A DNA stretch of 64,000 nt, taken from Natronobacterium texcoconense. Its GTDB lineage: Archaea; Halobacteriota; Halobacteria; Halobacteriales; Natrialbaceae. The stretch is from NCBI RefSeq assembly GCF_900104065.1, contig NZ_FNLC01000003.1:1-64000 (forward strand). Reading direction: 5' to 3'. The notes beneath the pieces were generated by a model. That model had not been told where the DNA came from and did not search any database. It saw nothing but the letters and a program-made list of their open reading frames with translations. This document shows positions 52,101-61,397 of the stretch, piece after piece (the first letter of the stretch is position 1; each line of letters starts with the position of its first letter). A program made the position numbers and the translations under genes.

Positions 52101-53048
52101 CTACGCCTCGGGTAGCTCGACTTCCTCGCCGTCGGCGTACACCGTCGGCTCCCGCAGGATACCGTCGAGGTGGATCGGTGCCTCGACGTCCCCGCCGATC
52201 CCCGCGTCGTCGCCGATGGCGATGTGAACGGTGCCGCCGGCCTTCTCGTCTAACAGGACGGAGCCGACGAGTTCCGTGACCGCGACGTTCGTTCCGATAC
52301 CAAGTTCCGCGAGGTTGTACGCGGCGTCGCCGACCTCATCAGCGGCTCCCTCGACCGTCTCGCGGATCTCGTCGTCCGAAATGTCCGTGACGAGGCCGTC
52401 CTCGACCTCGAACGTGAGTTGCTGGCCGTCCTCGAGCAGGCCGTGCGGACGCATCGTCCCGTCGACGACGAAGGTGCCGTCGGCACTCGAGGGGCTGACG
52501 AACACCTCGCCGGCGGGGAGGTTAGACATCTCGCCGCCGTCGTGGACGATGCCGGTGTCCTGAAGCCACTCGCGGTCGGCGACCTGGAACGTGATGTCGG
52601 TGCCGGCGTCGGTCGTCACGCGGACCTCGTCGGCGTCGGCGACCTGATCGTGGAGGTCCTGAGAGTGAGCCGCGATCGACTCGTAGTCGGCGTCGAGGCC
52701 GGTCGTGAACACCTCCTCGGTGATCCCCGGAAGGGTCGCGACGCGGGCACCTTCCTCGTTGGCGTCGGTTCGGGCACGGGTGTGGCTCAGGCTCTTGGTC
52801 GTCGGTGCGAGGACGACGTCGGCCCCGGCCATCGCCGACGCGACCGGTTCTGGCGGCTCGCTGCCGTGAGTCTCCCCCGGCGGGTACCGAACGACGACGG
52901 CGTCGTCGGTGATCTCGCTCGCGACCTCGTAGATCGCCTCGCCGATCGGCTCCCGTTTGTCGTCGGTGACGACGGCACAGCTTTCGTCGCTCTCGAGTGC
53001 GAGGCACTGTCGAACCGCTGTCTCGGCGGCGGCACGGAGTTCGCTCAT
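52101..53048 (-). CDS. Aminopeptidase (M29/leucyl-aminopeptidase-like)
   Basis: This 315-residue protein is labelled aminopeptidase in many haloarchaeal genomes. An alpha/beta N-terminal domain (V-V-V-R-Y-P-P-G-E-T-H) is followed by a metallo-domain with the expected acidic/His clusters: I-A-A-H-S-Q-D-L-H-D, L-P-A-G-E-V-F-V-S-P, L-A-E-L-G-I-G-T-N, and G-G-T-V-H-I-A-I-G-D-D-A and A-P-I-H-L-D-G-I-L. The E-V-F-V-S-P and H-I-A-I-G-D blocks are characteristic of M29 enzymes. It would need a divalent metal. Single gene, divergent from the PAP2 gene. Confidence 0.82.
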   Translation of the reverse strand: MSELRAAAETAVRQCLALESDESCAVVTDDKREPIGEAIYEVASEITDDAVVVRYPPGETHGSEPPEPVASAMAGADVVLAPTTKSLSHTRARTDANEEGARVATLPGITEEVFTTGLDADYESIAAHSQDLHDQVADADEVRVTTDAGTDITFQVADREWLQDTGIVHDGGEMSNLPAGEVFVSPSSADGTFVVDGTMRPHGLLEDGQQLTFEVEDGLVTDISDDEIRETVEGAADEVGDAAYNLAELGIGTNVAVTELVGSVLLDEKAGGTVHIAIGDDAGIGGDVEAPIHLDGILREPTVYADGEEVELPEA

Positions 53049-53146
53049 GGTCGTACGTGTGCCCGTAGAGCCGATAGTTCTTGCCTTCTTTCCCCGCAGA
53101 GACGGCTGCGATACCGTTTTGACACTCCCGACGGGAACGTACGATC

Positions 53147-54073
53147 ATGACCGGAGCCGGATCTGCAGTCGACGACGTTCTGTTCGACGAATCGACGAAC
53201 GAGGCGGTCAGAAACACGCTGCCGGACGTCGGAATTGCGTTTTTCGAACTCGTCACGCATCTGGGCGACGGGACGGTGTTGATCCTGTTCGCGACGCTTC
53301 TGTACTGGTTCGGCAGCGAGTCACGTCGGCGACAACGGGCGCTCGTGATCGCTATCGGGATCGCAGCACTCGCGGTCAGCGCCGGTATGAAAGGAATCTT
53401 CCTCGAGCCGCGACCGACGCTTGCCGGCGACTACGGCGGCTATAGCTTCCCGAGCGCACACGCGATGGGAGCGGCCGCGTTCTACGGGACGATTGCCGTC
53501 GTCGGCGATATCTGGACGAAACGGACGCGATACGCCGTCGCCGGGGCGATCATCCTGCTGGTCGCCACGTCGCGGGTCGTCATCGGCGTCCACTTCGTGG
53601 GCGACGTCCTCGTCGGGACAGTTCTCGGACTGGTACTCGTCGCCGCGCTCACTCGCGACGGGGCCGATCCCGGATTCGTCTTCGGCGTCGCGTTCGCCAT
53701 CGCCGCCGTCGCCTACGGACTCGGCTCGAGGGAGTTTACGACGATGAGCGTCGGCGCGGCCGTCGGCGGCGCAATCGCCTGGCAGTACGTCACGACCCGG
53801 CCCGCAGATCCGCATGGCGCCGCGATCCTCGTTCTCGGCGTGTTGACGCTACCGGCGTTGCTCGCGCTCCGACTGGTCGAGGGAATCTGGGATCCCGCGA
53901 TCCACGAGATCTTCGAGATCGTCGGCTATGCAGCGGCGGTGGGCGCAGTGCTCGTCGTTCCGATCGTCGCCGAACGACTGAACGGGTGGTCGACCGTCCA
54001 GTGGCTCCAGATACACCTCCCCTTCAGCGGCCGGACGATCGATTCGGATCAGCTTGTGACAAGAGAAAAATAA
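53147..54073 (+). CDS. PAP2-family membrane phosphatase
   Basis: This 308-residue integral membrane protein has about eight helices. The PAP2 active-site motifs are K-G-I-F-L-E-P-R-P (motif 1), F-P-S-A-H-A-M-G-A (motif 2 with catalytic His) and S-R-V-V-I-G-V-H-F-V-G-D-V-L-V-G (motif 3 with His and Asp). It dephosphorylates lipid or prenyl phosphates on the outer face. The extra C-terminal helices are unusual compared with minimal PAP2 enzymes but common in haloarchaea. No operon partner. Confidence 0.9.
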   Translation: MTGAGSAVDDVLFDESTNEAVRNTLPDVGIAFFELVTHLGDGTVLILFATLLYWFGSESRRRQRALVIAIGIAALAVSAGMKGIFLEPRPTLAGDYGGYSFPSAHAMGAAAFYGTIAVVGDIWTKRTRYAVAGAIILLVATSRVVIGVHFVGDVLVGTVLGLVLVAALTRDGADPGFVFGVAFAIAAVAYGLGSREFTTMSVGAAVGGAIAWQYVTTRPADPHGAAILVLGVLTLPALLALRLVEGIWDPAIHEIFEIVGYAAAVGAVLVVPIVAERLNGWSTVQWLQIHLPFSGRTIDSDQLVTREK

Positions 54074-54156
54074 CCGGCTGAAAACTCCATACCGAGTAAA
54101 TATCACGCGAGAAAGCTCGAAACGGTTATCCGGCTCGGTGGAAGACACCCGGGTAC

Positions 54157-55170
54157 ATGATACAGGTCGCGATCAACGGGTACGGGACGATCGGCAAACG
54201 CGTCGCGGACGCCGTCCGGCTCCAGCCCGACATGGAAGTAGCGGGCGTCGCGAAGACGCGCCCGAACTTCGAGGCCGAGGCCGCTCTCGAGAAGGGGTTC
54301 GATCTCTACGCTGCCGTCGAGGAACGCGCGGATCAGTTCGACGAGGCTGGCCTCGAGATCGCCGGTCCCGTCGAGGAGCTCGTCGACGCGGCGGACGTCG
54401 TCGTCGACGCAACGCCGTCGGGTATCGGTGCGAAGAACAAGTCGATGTACGAGGAGTACGACACGCCCGCACTCTACCAGGGTGGCGAGGACGCCGACAT
54501 CGTCGACGTCAGCTTCAACGCCCGATCGAACTACGAGGACGCGACGGGTGCCGACCACGTCCGCGTCGTCTCCTGTAACACGACCGGGCTCTCGCGAGTT
54601 ATCGCACCTCTGCGCGAAGCCTACGGCGTCGAGAAGGTCCGCGCCACGCTCGTCCGGCGCGGCGGCGACCCCGGCCAGACCTCGCGCGGTCCGATCAACG
54701 ACATCCTGCCGAACCCGGTTACCATCCCCTCCCACCACGGCCCCGACGTCGAAACCATCTTCGACGATCTGGACATCGACACGCTCGGGATGAAGGTTCC
54801 GGCGACGCTGATGCACATGCACAGCTTGAACGTGACCCTCGAGGAGGAGGTCGACGCCGACGACGTTCGCGAGTTGTTCGCCGACGAATCACGGCTATTC
54901 CAGATTCCCGCACACTTCGACATCGACGGCAGCGGGAAACTCAAGGAGTACGCCATGGACGCGGGTCGACCGCGAGGCGACATCTGGGAGAACTGCATCT
55001 GGGAAGAATCCATCTCGACGGTCGGGACGGACCTCTATCTCTTCCAGGGCATCCACCAGGAGAGCGACGTCGTCCCCGAGAATATCGACGCCATCCGTGC
55101 GATCACCGGCGAGGCCGACGCCGGAGAGAGCATCGCGACGACCGACGAGACGATGGGCATCGGACTCTAA
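54157..55170 (+). CDS. gap: Type II glyceraldehyde-3-phosphate dehydrogenase
   Basis: This 337-residue archaeal NAD(P)-dependent GAPDH carries out a central glycolysis/gluconeogenesis step. Rossmann motif [11 protein letters not shown]; catalytic Cys139 in [28 protein letters not shown] and M-H-M-H-S-L-N-V as in archaeal type. Length standard. It is monocistronic, with AT-rich DNA (AATATCACGCGAG) upstream. In haloarchaea this type is usually the gluconeogenic one. Confidence 0.94.
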   Translation: MIQVAINGYGTIGKRVADAVRLQPDMEVAGVAKTRPNFEAEAALEKGFDLYAAVEERADQFDEAGLEIAGPVEELVDAADVVVDATPSGIGAKNKSMYEEYDTPALYQGGEDADIVDVSFNARSNYEDATGADHVRVVSCNTTGLSRVIAPLREAYGVEKVRATLVRRGGDPGQTSRGPINDILPNPVTIPSHHGPDVETIFDDLDIDTLGMKVPATLMHMHSLNVTLEEEVDADDVRELFADESRLFQIPAHFDIDGSGKLKEYAMDAGRPRGDIWENCIWEESISTVGTDLYLFQGIHQESDVVPENIDAIRAITGEADAGESIATTDETMGIGL

Positions 55171-55435
55171 GTCCCGTTCCACGACGACTTCGGGATTCAA
55201 TCGGTCGATATCGGCGAGGTACTGTTGCAATCTGAGAGCGACCCGCTCGAGTCGGACCGGCGTCCACCCGATGGGAGACGAGTGAGGGTGGAGACGATCC
55301 GGGTATCCGGAACCGAGAACCCGCGAGCAGCCACTGTTGCAGTGACGACACGTCCGAACAGAACCACTGTTTCCCACCTGCCGAAAACCGCTCACCGTCA
55401 GAAAGTTTTTGCCACGCGGGGAACTATCCAGTGAC
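55171..55435. promoter_or_regulatory. Hsp20 upstream region
   Basis: A 265-base gap before the small heat-shock gene. An AT-rich AGAAAGTTTTTGCC box lies at about 55400-55413, about 25-35 bases before ATG 55436, which would serve as the promoter element. No gene seen. Confidence 0.35.
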
Positions 55436-55843
55436 ATGCGTCGAGACGACCGCGACGAACCCTTCGACGACCTCTTTCGTGAGATCGAACGAATGATGAA
55501 CGAAATGATGAATGGTGCCGATACTAACGTCAACTTCGACTCCCCCGGTCCGAGCAACAGCGAGAACGGCTTCGGGGCCGACACCCACGTCGACATCCAC
55601 GACACCGACGAGAAGATCCGCGTCATCGCCGACCTCCCCGGTGTCGAAAAGGACAACATCGAACTCGAGTGTGACGGCAAGTCCCTGACTATCTCCGCGA
55701 GCAGCGACCACCGCCAGTACGACGAACGCGTCGATCTCCCCCGCCGCGTCAACGAACACACTGCCTCCGCAACCTACAACAACGGCGTTCTCGAGGTCGT
55801 CTTCGAGCCAGCCGAACAGTCCTCGGGCATCAGTCTCGAGTAA
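55436..55843 (+). CDS. Hsp20/alpha-crystallin small heat-shock protein
   Basis: This 135-residue chaperone has an N-terminal Met/Glu-rich part (F-D-D-L-F-R-E-I-E-R-M-M-N-E-M-M-N), an alpha-crystallin domain from about 45 to 128 (I-R-V-I-A-D-L-P-G-V-E-K-D-N-I-E-L; Y-N-N-G-V-L-E-V-V-F) and a short tail with I-S-L-E replacing the usual I-x-I motif. It binds unfolded proteins in heat or salt stress. ATG 55436 is the start of the real N-terminus; the frame is open to 55409. Confidence 0.92.
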   Translation: MRRDDRDEPFDDLFREIERMMNEMMNGADTNVNFDSPGPSNSENGFGADTHVDIHDTDEKIRVIADLPGVEKDNIELECDGKSLTISASSDHRQYDERVDLPRRVNEHTASATYNNGVLEVVFEPAEQSSGISLE

Positions 55844-55882
55844 CGCGGGCGTCGCGGTCGTCCCCGGTCGATTCCGGGGACC

Positions 55883-56764
55883 CTATTTATTTCCTTCCGT
55901 GTCCGCCCTCGTCCGTATCGCAGCCGCGAGCCTGTCGTAAAACCCCGACTCGTACTTCGTCTCCTCGTCGATCGTCGGCCGGGCGTTCGTCTCGTTGACC
56001 ACCAGTCGACCGTCTGTCTCGAGCAAGTCCACGCCGACGAACGGGATCTCGAGTTCGGCTGCGACCGATTCGGCCAGTTCCCGGTACTCCACGGGGAGGT
56101 CGACACCGGTCGCCTCGGCACCGCGATGGACGTTGTGTTTCCACTGGCCCTCGGCGATGGCCTCGTCGGGAAGCCGTCGTTCGACCGCACCGACGTACTC
56201 ACCCTCGAGGACCATCACCCGATAGTCGGTCGCGTCCGGCAGGTATTCCTGGACGAGAAACGACCGGTCGCCCGTTGCCTGGTAATCGTGAACCAGCGAG
56301 AGGTAGTCACAGATCCCCAGAAAGGAATCGAGGTCGCCCGCCTTCGCGACGCCGACGCCCCTCGTCGTCGAGTTCGGTTTGACGACGACCGGTGGCTCGA
56401 ACCGCTCGAAGACCGACGCCAGTTCGTCCTCGGCGACGTCGTTCGAGACGTAGACCGACCTCGGGACGGGAAGGTCGGCCCGCTCGAGTCGCGCAAGCAC
56501 TTCGGCCTTGTTCCGCGAAGTCAGTACGGTCTGGTGGTCGTTGAGCCACGGCACCTCGAGCAACGCGTCGGCCACCCCACCCTCCATCAGCCGACCGGGA
56601 TAGACGAAGCCGACGTCGTACTTGTCGGGCCCCCACGGTGGCTCCGTCAGGTCAACCACGCGCTCGCTCGCGGGCACGTGATGAACGCGGATGCCGCGTT
56701 CCTCGAGCGGGTCGCGCATCCGCCGGAACGTCTCCTGGTCGTTTGCGACCGCGAGATCGATCAT
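55883..56764 (-). CDS. RimK-like ATP-grasp ligase
   Basis: This 293-residue ATP-grasp enzyme of the RimK/glutathione-synthetase superfamily ligates an amino acid (often Glu) to a carboxylate. The ATP-binding block is V-V-V-K-P-N-S-T-T-R-G-V-G-V (residues ~129-142), Q-E-Y-L-P-D-A-T-D-Y-R-V-M-V is the second, and V-N-E-T-N-A-R-P-T-I-D is the metal-binding end. The target is unknown; haloarchaeal paralogues include coenzyme-F420 and lysine-carrier ligases, but neither is implied. ATG 56764 chosen; the longer frame is the structured intergenic region. Confidence 0.82.
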   Translation of the reverse strand: MIDLAVANDQETFRRMRDPLEERGIRVHHVPASERVVDLTEPPWGPDKYDVGFVYPGRLMEGGVADALLEVPWLNDHQTVLTSRNKAEVLARLERADLPVPRSVYVSNDVAEDELASVFERFEPPVVVKPNSTTRGVGVAKAGDLDSFLGICDYLSLVHDYQATGDRSFLVQEYLPDATDYRVMVLEGEYVGAVERRLPDEAIAEGQWKHNVHRGAEATGVDLPVEYRELAESVAAELEIPFVGVDLLETDGRLVVNETNARPTIDEETKYESGFYDRLAAAIRTRADTEGNK

Positions 56765-57091
56765 ACCGGGAGTGGGGTGTAGATCGGTAAAAAGGTGGGC
56801 GAGATCACAACCCGACCACAGCGACGGCCGAGAGTGCGACTCGAGCAGAGGCGAGAGTCGCACGATCCGGGGGAAGGCAGGCAACTGCCAAGTTACTGGC
56901 CGCGAGTGAGAGAAGCGAACGAGCGGGCCGACGACCGATGTGACCGAACGACTGCGCGGCGCGGAGCGCCGCGAGATGCGAACGGCGTAAGCCGTGAGCT
57001 ACGGGAGTGAGGGAACGGAGGGAGGAGTGCTTTTAATCGAATTTTTGCCGAGGGTGCGCCTTCGGCGCACCCGCAGCGCAAAACTTCGTTT
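56765..57091. repeat. Structured intergenic region with repeated hairpin block
   Basis: A 9-bp hairpin GTGCGACTC / GAGTCGCAC lies at 56834-56863 and continues GATCCGGGGGAAGGCAG. The ~50-bp block 56832-56881 repeats almost exactly at 61646-61695. Further hairpins are CGCGGCG-CGGAG-CGCCGCG (near 56956-56974), ACGGC-GTAA-GCCGT (near 56980-56993) and GGGTGCGCC-TTC-GGCGCACCC (57052-57072) next to the L10e stop. No protein gene. Confidence 0.6.
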
Positions 57092-57622
57092 CTATGCGAT
57101 AAGCTGCTCTTCGCCCTTCTCGACCACGATACGGCACGGCGGCGTGATCTTGTTGTAGGCGCGGCGGAACGCTTCCTTGGCGAAGTCGGCGTCGTCGACG
57201 TCACACCAGATGGTGAAGATGCGGTCACCGGCGTCGATACGCGCGGCGGTGCCGACGATCTTCCCGAACGACTGGCGCATCCCGTCGGAAACACGGTCTG
57301 CACCCGCACCGGTCGCCTGCTTGTTCTCCCGGATGACGTGGTGGGGGAACTTGCGCAGGATCATCTTGTAGTTGCCCTCGCCGGCGTTTTTCAGCATGTG
57401 ACGGTTGGCCGAGAGACGCGAGGACTCGAGCGATCCGTGACGGATCTGGACCTCTTCCTCGGTGACGAGGCTGATCTGGACGGGGTAGTCTTCGGGGTCG
57501 GCCCCGATGTCGCCCATCTTGTGCTGTGCGATCTTCGATCCTGGGATCCCAGTAATGTATTCGCGGCGCGTGTAAGCTGGCTTACTGATCTCCCGATACA
57601 TTGAGGCGGGTTTGTCGGACAT
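57092..57622 (-). CDS. rpl10e: Large-subunit ribosomal protein L10e/uL16
   Basis: This is the 176-residue archaeal L10e (bacterial L16 counterpart). It has the expected start [22 protein letters not shown], the centre [22 protein letters not shown] and G-M-R-Q-S-F-G-K. It sits in the 50S central protuberance region at the tRNA and GTPase centre and is essential. A winged-helix gene lies 67 bases upstream in the same direction. Confidence 0.95.
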   Translation of the reverse strand: MSDKPASMYREISKPAYTRREYITGIPGSKIAQHKMGDIGADPEDYPVQISLVTEEEVQIRHGSLESSRLSANRHMLKNAGEGNYKMILRKFPHHVIRENKQATGAGADRVSDGMRQSFGKIVGTAARIDAGDRIFTIWCDVDDADFAKEAFRRAYNKITPPCRIVVEKGEEQLIA

Positions 57623-57689
57623 GGTTGTGGTTACTTACGAAAACGGAGGCCTACCGTGCGGATAAAGGCTTCGAAGCGCAGTCTTCGAG

Positions 57690-57923
57690 TCAGCGGCCGG
57701 CCGCTGCGTACGTCGTGCCCGTTTTCTCGACGAGCCCTTCGCTCGAGAGCTGGTTGAGAACGCTCAGGATTGCGATTTTCTTCATCGCCAGCCCGTCGGT
57801 CAGATCGGTCGCCGTCGCACCGTCGGTCGCCTCGAGGTAGAGGTAGACGAGTTTCGCCTGCGGGGACTCGAGTTCGGCGGGGAGCTGGTCGGTCGGATCG
57901 ATCGTAAGCTGTGGGTCCATCAT
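57690..57923 (-). CDS. Small TrmB-like winged-helix protein upstream of L10e
   Basis: This ~77-residue protein (M-M-D-P-Q-L-T-I-D-P-T-D) is almost only a winged helix: S-P-Q-A-K-L-V-Y-L-Y-L-E-A-T, A-T-A-T-D-L-T-D-G-L-A-M-K-K-I-A-I-L-S-V-L, G-L-V-E-K-T-G-T-T-Y-A. TrmB-family regulators have such N-terminal domains. Its place 67 bases before the L10e start, same strand, is seen in other haloarchaea in my memory and suggests a regulatory or co-expression link, unproven. Start: ATG 57923 or 57920; the frame extends to 57938. Confidence 0.78.
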   Translation of the reverse strand: MMDPQLTIDPTDQLPAELESPQAKLVYLYLEATDGATATDLTDGLAMKKIAILSVLNQLSSEGLVEKTGTTYAAAGR

Positions 57924-58265
57924 ATCTTCTCGAACCACGATCTCGTATATAAGCCTATGTTGCAGTGGCTGGATACTGCCTAGTCTATATTATCGTGATT
58001 ATATGGAACAGTACAGGTATCGTGAAATGAATATAGGGGCGACTGAAACGGTTAACGCACCGATCGAACTCGTTGCAGTTCTCACTTCTCACTCGCTCCA
58101 AACTGTGCTGCCGTCCTGCGATCGGGCACGAACTGACGGGCAGTGCAGTAGTCGAGGTGAATCGATGCCAGCGGGCCAGTGACCGACTCGAGGGGACGCG
58201 AGGACGAGACGGCTAAATCGTCTCCTGTCGGCGTGTTTAAGGGCTTTCCACCGCTAGCATAGGGC
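57924..58265. other. Intergenic between divergent genes
   Basis: AT-rich at 57940-58030 (TCTCGTATATAAGCC, and TATATTATCGTGATTATATGG), which should hold the promoters of the minus-strand wHTH/L10e pair. The part from 58080 is GC-rich without a gene. The site-2 protease gene follows at 58266, with TTTAAGGGCTTT at about 58237-58248 as a possible TATA box. Confidence 0.45.
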
Positions 58266-59459
58266 ATGATGAAGAGTTTCCGGATCGGCTCCCTGTTCGG
58301 GATCCCGATCAAACTCGATCTCACGTTCTTGTTGATCCTTCCGGTGTTCGCGTATCTCATCGGGATCCAGCTCGAGGAGGTCGTCGGCATCCTCAACCTG
58401 ACGATGAACGCCGGGATCGACGTTGGCGCGCTCACTGCCGAGTGGTGGCTCCCCTATCTCGTCGGGCTGGTCGCCGCAATCGGGCTGTTCGTCGGCGTCG
58501 TCTTGCACGAACTCGGCCACTCGCTGACCGCCCAGCGGTACGGGTTCCCGATCGACTCGATCACGCTCTGGCTGCTCGGGGGGATCGCCGCCCTCTCGGA
58601 GATGCCCGAAGACTGGCGACAGGAGTTCAACATCGCCATCGCCGGACCGATCGTCTCCGTACTCGTCGGAATCGGATCGTACGCACTCTTCTTGCTCACG
58701 CCCGAGGCGTTCAACGGGACGCGCTTCGTGCTCGGCTATCTCGCAATCTTGAACGTCGCACTCGCCATCTTCAACATGGTTCCGGCGTTCCCGATGGACG
58801 GCGGCCGGATCCTGCGGGCACTGCTCGCTCGCAGCCAGCCCTACGCCCGTGCGACCCAGCAGGCCGCGAGCATCGGGAAGATATTCGCGCTCTTCATGGG
58901 GCTGTTCGGTCTGTTCGCGCTCAACATCATCCTCATCGCCGTCGCCTTCTTCGTCTACATCGCCGCCTCGAGCGAGGCCCAGCAGGTGACGATGAAAGCC
59001 GCCTTCCAGGACGTCACCGTTGCCGACATCATGACGCCTGCGGGTGATCTCCACACCGTCGAACCCGGGACCTCGATCGCCGAACTCGTCCAGCGGATGT
59101 TCGCCGAACGCCACACGGGGTATCCGGTCGTGGAGGACGACAGCTGGGGCGACAAACAGCTGATCGGACTCGTGACGCTCGACGACGCCCGTGAAGTCGA
59201 TCCCGTCGAGCGCGACGCCTACGAGGTCGAGGACGTGATGACGACCGACCTCGAGACGATCACGCCCGACTCCGATGCGATGACTGCGATCGAACGCATG
59301 CAGCAAAACGGCATTGGACGACTGCTCGTCGTCGAGGGCGACGACCTCGTCGGGCTGATCTCCCGGACCGACCTGATGACTGCCTTCGACATCGTCCAGC
59401 AAAGCGGCGGTCCGGTCCGACAGCACGAACAGATCCAGCCGGTCGGTGGGATGGACTAA
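58266..59459 (+). CDS. Site-2-type intramembrane metalloprotease with two CBS domains
   Basis: This 397-residue M50-family protease has about six membrane helices. The zinc motif is H-E-L-G-H at residues 81-85; the second active-site element is N-M-V-P-A-F-P-M-D-G-G-R-I-L (~170). From about 260 there are two CBS domains (V-A-D-I-M-T-P; V-E-D-V-M-T-T-D) that may sense adenine nucleotides. Such enzymes cut membrane-bound regulators inside the bilayer. Two ATGs (58266, 58269) start it. It stands alone before an ABC exporter operon. Confidence 0.9.
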   Translation: MMKSFRIGSLFGIPIKLDLTFLLILPVFAYLIGIQLEEVVGILNLTMNAGIDVGALTAEWWLPYLVGLVAAIGLFVGVVLHELGHSLTAQRYGFPIDSITLWLLGGIAALSEMPEDWRQEFNIAIAGPIVSVLVGIGSYALFLLTPEAFNGTRFVLGYLAILNVALAIFNMVPAFPMDGGRILRALLARSQPYARATQQAASIGKIFALFMGLFGLFALNIILIAVAFFVYIAASSEAQQVTMKAAFQDVTVADIMTPAGDLHTVEPGTSIAELVQRMFAERHTGYPVVEDDSWGDKQLIGLVTLDDAREVDPVERDAYEVEDVMTTDLETITPDSDAMTAIERMQQNGIGRLLVVEGDDLVGLISRTDLMTAFDIVQQSGGPVRQHEQIQPVGGMD

Positions 59460-59562
59460 GCCGCTCGATCGGCGGCGGAAACCGCCGTGTACGTTACTCT
59501 TTCGGCCGTCTCGAGTGCCGAGACCAACATTCTTAACCCCGGTCGGGGCCGACGATGTGGCG

Positions 59563-60597
59563 ATGCCACCGGCCATCGAGACCGTCGATCTCGTGAAGGA
59601 GTACGGCGACCTGCGGGCCCTGCAGGAACTCTCGCTGACCGTCGAGGAAGGCGAGTTCTTCGGGCTGCTCGGTCCCAACGGCGCAGGCAAGACGACGTTC
59701 ATCAACACGTTAGTCGGCCTCGTCCGCAAGACCGGCGGCGAAGCGCGGGTCTTCGGCTACGACGTCGAGGAAGACTACAGGGAGGCCCGCGATGCGATCG
59801 GAGTCGCTCCCCAGGAGTTCAACGTCGACCGCTTCTTCCCGATCAAGGAGGTTCTGATGCACAAGGCCGGTTACCACGGCGTCCCCGAAGAGGAGGCCGC
59901 CGAACGAGCCGACGAGGTGCTCAAACGAGTCGGTATCTACGACAAGCGAAACGAGCGGTTCGACTGGCTCTCCGGCGGGATGAAACGCCGACTGTTGCTC
60001 GCTCGAGCGCTCGTCACCGATCCCGACCTGCTAATTCTGGACGAACCGACCGCCGGGGTCGACGTCCAGTTGCGCCACGACCTCTGGGAACTCGTCACCG
60101 AACTCAACGAGGAGGGGACGACCGTCCTGCTGACGACTCACTACATCGAGGAGGCCGAACGGCTCTGTGACCGCGTCGCGATCATGAACGAGGGCCGGAA
60201 GGTGACCGTCGCGACGCCGGACGAACTCAAGACACGCGGCTCCGATACGATCTCGGTCCGCCTCGAATCCTCGGTCTCCGCCGCAGCAACCGACCTCGAG
60301 GGAGAACTCGGCGCGTACGCCCACGAGGTGTCGGCGGGAGCCGCCGGCGAGCAACTCGAGGTTCGCGTCGACGACGGCGGGTCGACCGCACCGCGACTAC
60401 TCCACGACCTCGAGGCAGCGGGCTACGAGATCGCCGACCTCGAGATTTCGCGGACGTCGCTCGAGGAGATTTTCGTGGATCTCACCCGCAGCGAGGACCG
60501 GACGGTGACGCGGTCGTCGGCTGCGAGTGCAGGCGAGGGTGATGACGCTGGCGACGACAGCGATGCGGAACGCGAACAGGAGGGGATCGCTCGATGA
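59563..60597 (+). CDS. ABC exporter ATP-binding protein
   Basis: This 344-residue ABC ATPase has Walker A G-P-N-G-A-G-K-T-T (37-45), signature L-S-G-G-M-K-R-R-L (~136), Walker B L-L-I-L-D-E-P-T-A-G-V-D and switch His in T-T-H-Y-I-E-E-A. The C-terminal extension (~235-344; domain DUF4162-like, ending in acidic repeats) is typical of drug or polysaccharide exporters of the CcmA/NodI type. It overlaps the permease gene by 4 bases. ATG 59563 chosen; upstream frame to 59446 is the end of the preceding gene. Confidence 0.9.
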   Translation: MPPAIETVDLVKEYGDLRALQELSLTVEEGEFFGLLGPNGAGKTTFINTLVGLVRKTGGEARVFGYDVEEDYREARDAIGVAPQEFNVDRFFPIKEVLMHKAGYHGVPEEEAAERADEVLKRVGIYDKRNERFDWLSGGMKRRLLLARALVTDPDLLILDEPTAGVDVQLRHDLWELVTELNEEGTTVLLTTHYIEEAERLCDRVAIMNEGRKVTVATPDELKTRGSDTISVRLESSVSAAATDLEGELGAYAHEVSAGAAGEQLEVRVDDGGSTAPRLLHDLEAAGYEIADLEISRTSLEEIFVDLTRSEDRTVTRSSAASAGEGDDAGDDSDAEREQEGIAR

Positions 60598-61397
60598 TCT
60601 CGGTCGGCTTCCGTGCGCTGTTCCGTCGCGAAGTCCTTCGGTTTATCCGCCGACCGAAGAACACGTTCATGCCGCCGGCGATCACGAACGTGCTCTACTT
60701 CGCGGTCTTCGGGGTCATCCTCGGCGGACGGATCGACAGTCCGGTCGAAGGGGCGGACTTCGGTTACATCCTCTTTCTGATCCCCGGACTCGTCGTGCTG
60801 GGTACGATCTCGAACGCCTTCGAGAACGCCTCGTTCTCGATCTTCCACGGCCGGTGGAACGAGTACATCCACGAGACGCTGACCTCGCCGCTGTCGTACG
60901 CCGAAATGGTGGTCGCGTACGTGGGCGCGAGTGCAGTCCGAGGGTTGATCGTCGGCGTCATCGTCGCCGTCATCGGCGCGCTGTTCGTCCCGCTCAGCGT
61001 CGAGAACGGACTCTTCCTCGTCGCCACGATGGTCGTCATCTCCGCGCTGTTTGCCGGCTTCGGAATCATCGGTGGCCTCGTCGCACGGGATTTCGACGAC
61101 CTGACCGTGATGAACCAGTTCATCCTGCGGCCGCTGGTGTTCTTCGGCGCGGTCTTCTACTCGCTGACCATGCTCGAACCGGTCTGGCAGTACGTCTCCC
61201 TGCTGAATCCGATGGTCTACATGGTCGACAGCGTCCGGTACGGGCTGCTAGGCTACTCCGATATGGTCCACGTCGCGCCGGCAGCCTACGCCGAGTTCGC
61301 ACCGTACGCGTCGCTCGCAGTGCTGAGCATCCTGACTGCGGTCGTGATCGCGATCGACGTGTATCTCTTCAAGATCGGATACGGACTGACGGACTAG
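60594..61397 (+). CDS. ABC-2 type exporter permease
   Basis: This 267-residue membrane protein has six to seven helices of the ABC-2/NodJ type. It begins M-I-S-V-G-F-R-A-L-F-R-R-E-V-L-R-F-I-R-R-P, with F-V-P-L-S-V-E-N-G in the middle, and ends in a helix A-S-L-A-V-L-S-I-L-T-A-V-V-I-A-I-D-V. It pairs with the overlapping ATPase gene (60594 inside 60597) and forms a complete two-gene exporter. Substrate unknown; drugs, lipids or surface polymer precursors are typical for the family. Confidence 0.88.
   Translation: MISVGFRALFRREVLRFIRRPKNTFMPPAITNVLYFAVFGVILGGRIDSPVEGADFGYILFLIPGLVVLGTISNAFENASFSIFHGRWNEYIHETLTSPLSYAEMVVAYVGASAVRGLIVGVIVAVIGALFVPLSVENGLFLVATMVVISALFAGFGIIGGLVARDFDDLTVMNQFILRPLVFFGAVFYSLTMLEPVWQYVSLLNPMVYMVDSVRYGLLGYSDMVHVAPAAYAEFAPYASLAVLSILTAVVIAIDVYLFKIGYGLTD

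Noticed and set aside
57052-57072. Bacterial-type intrinsic terminator after L10e
   Set aside because: The hairpin is strong, but on the minus strand the following bases are A-rich, not T-rich, so it does not fit an intrinsic terminator.
58254-59729. 491-codon minus-strand frame
   Set aside because: Antisense of the site-2 protease; composition and lack of motifs rule it out.
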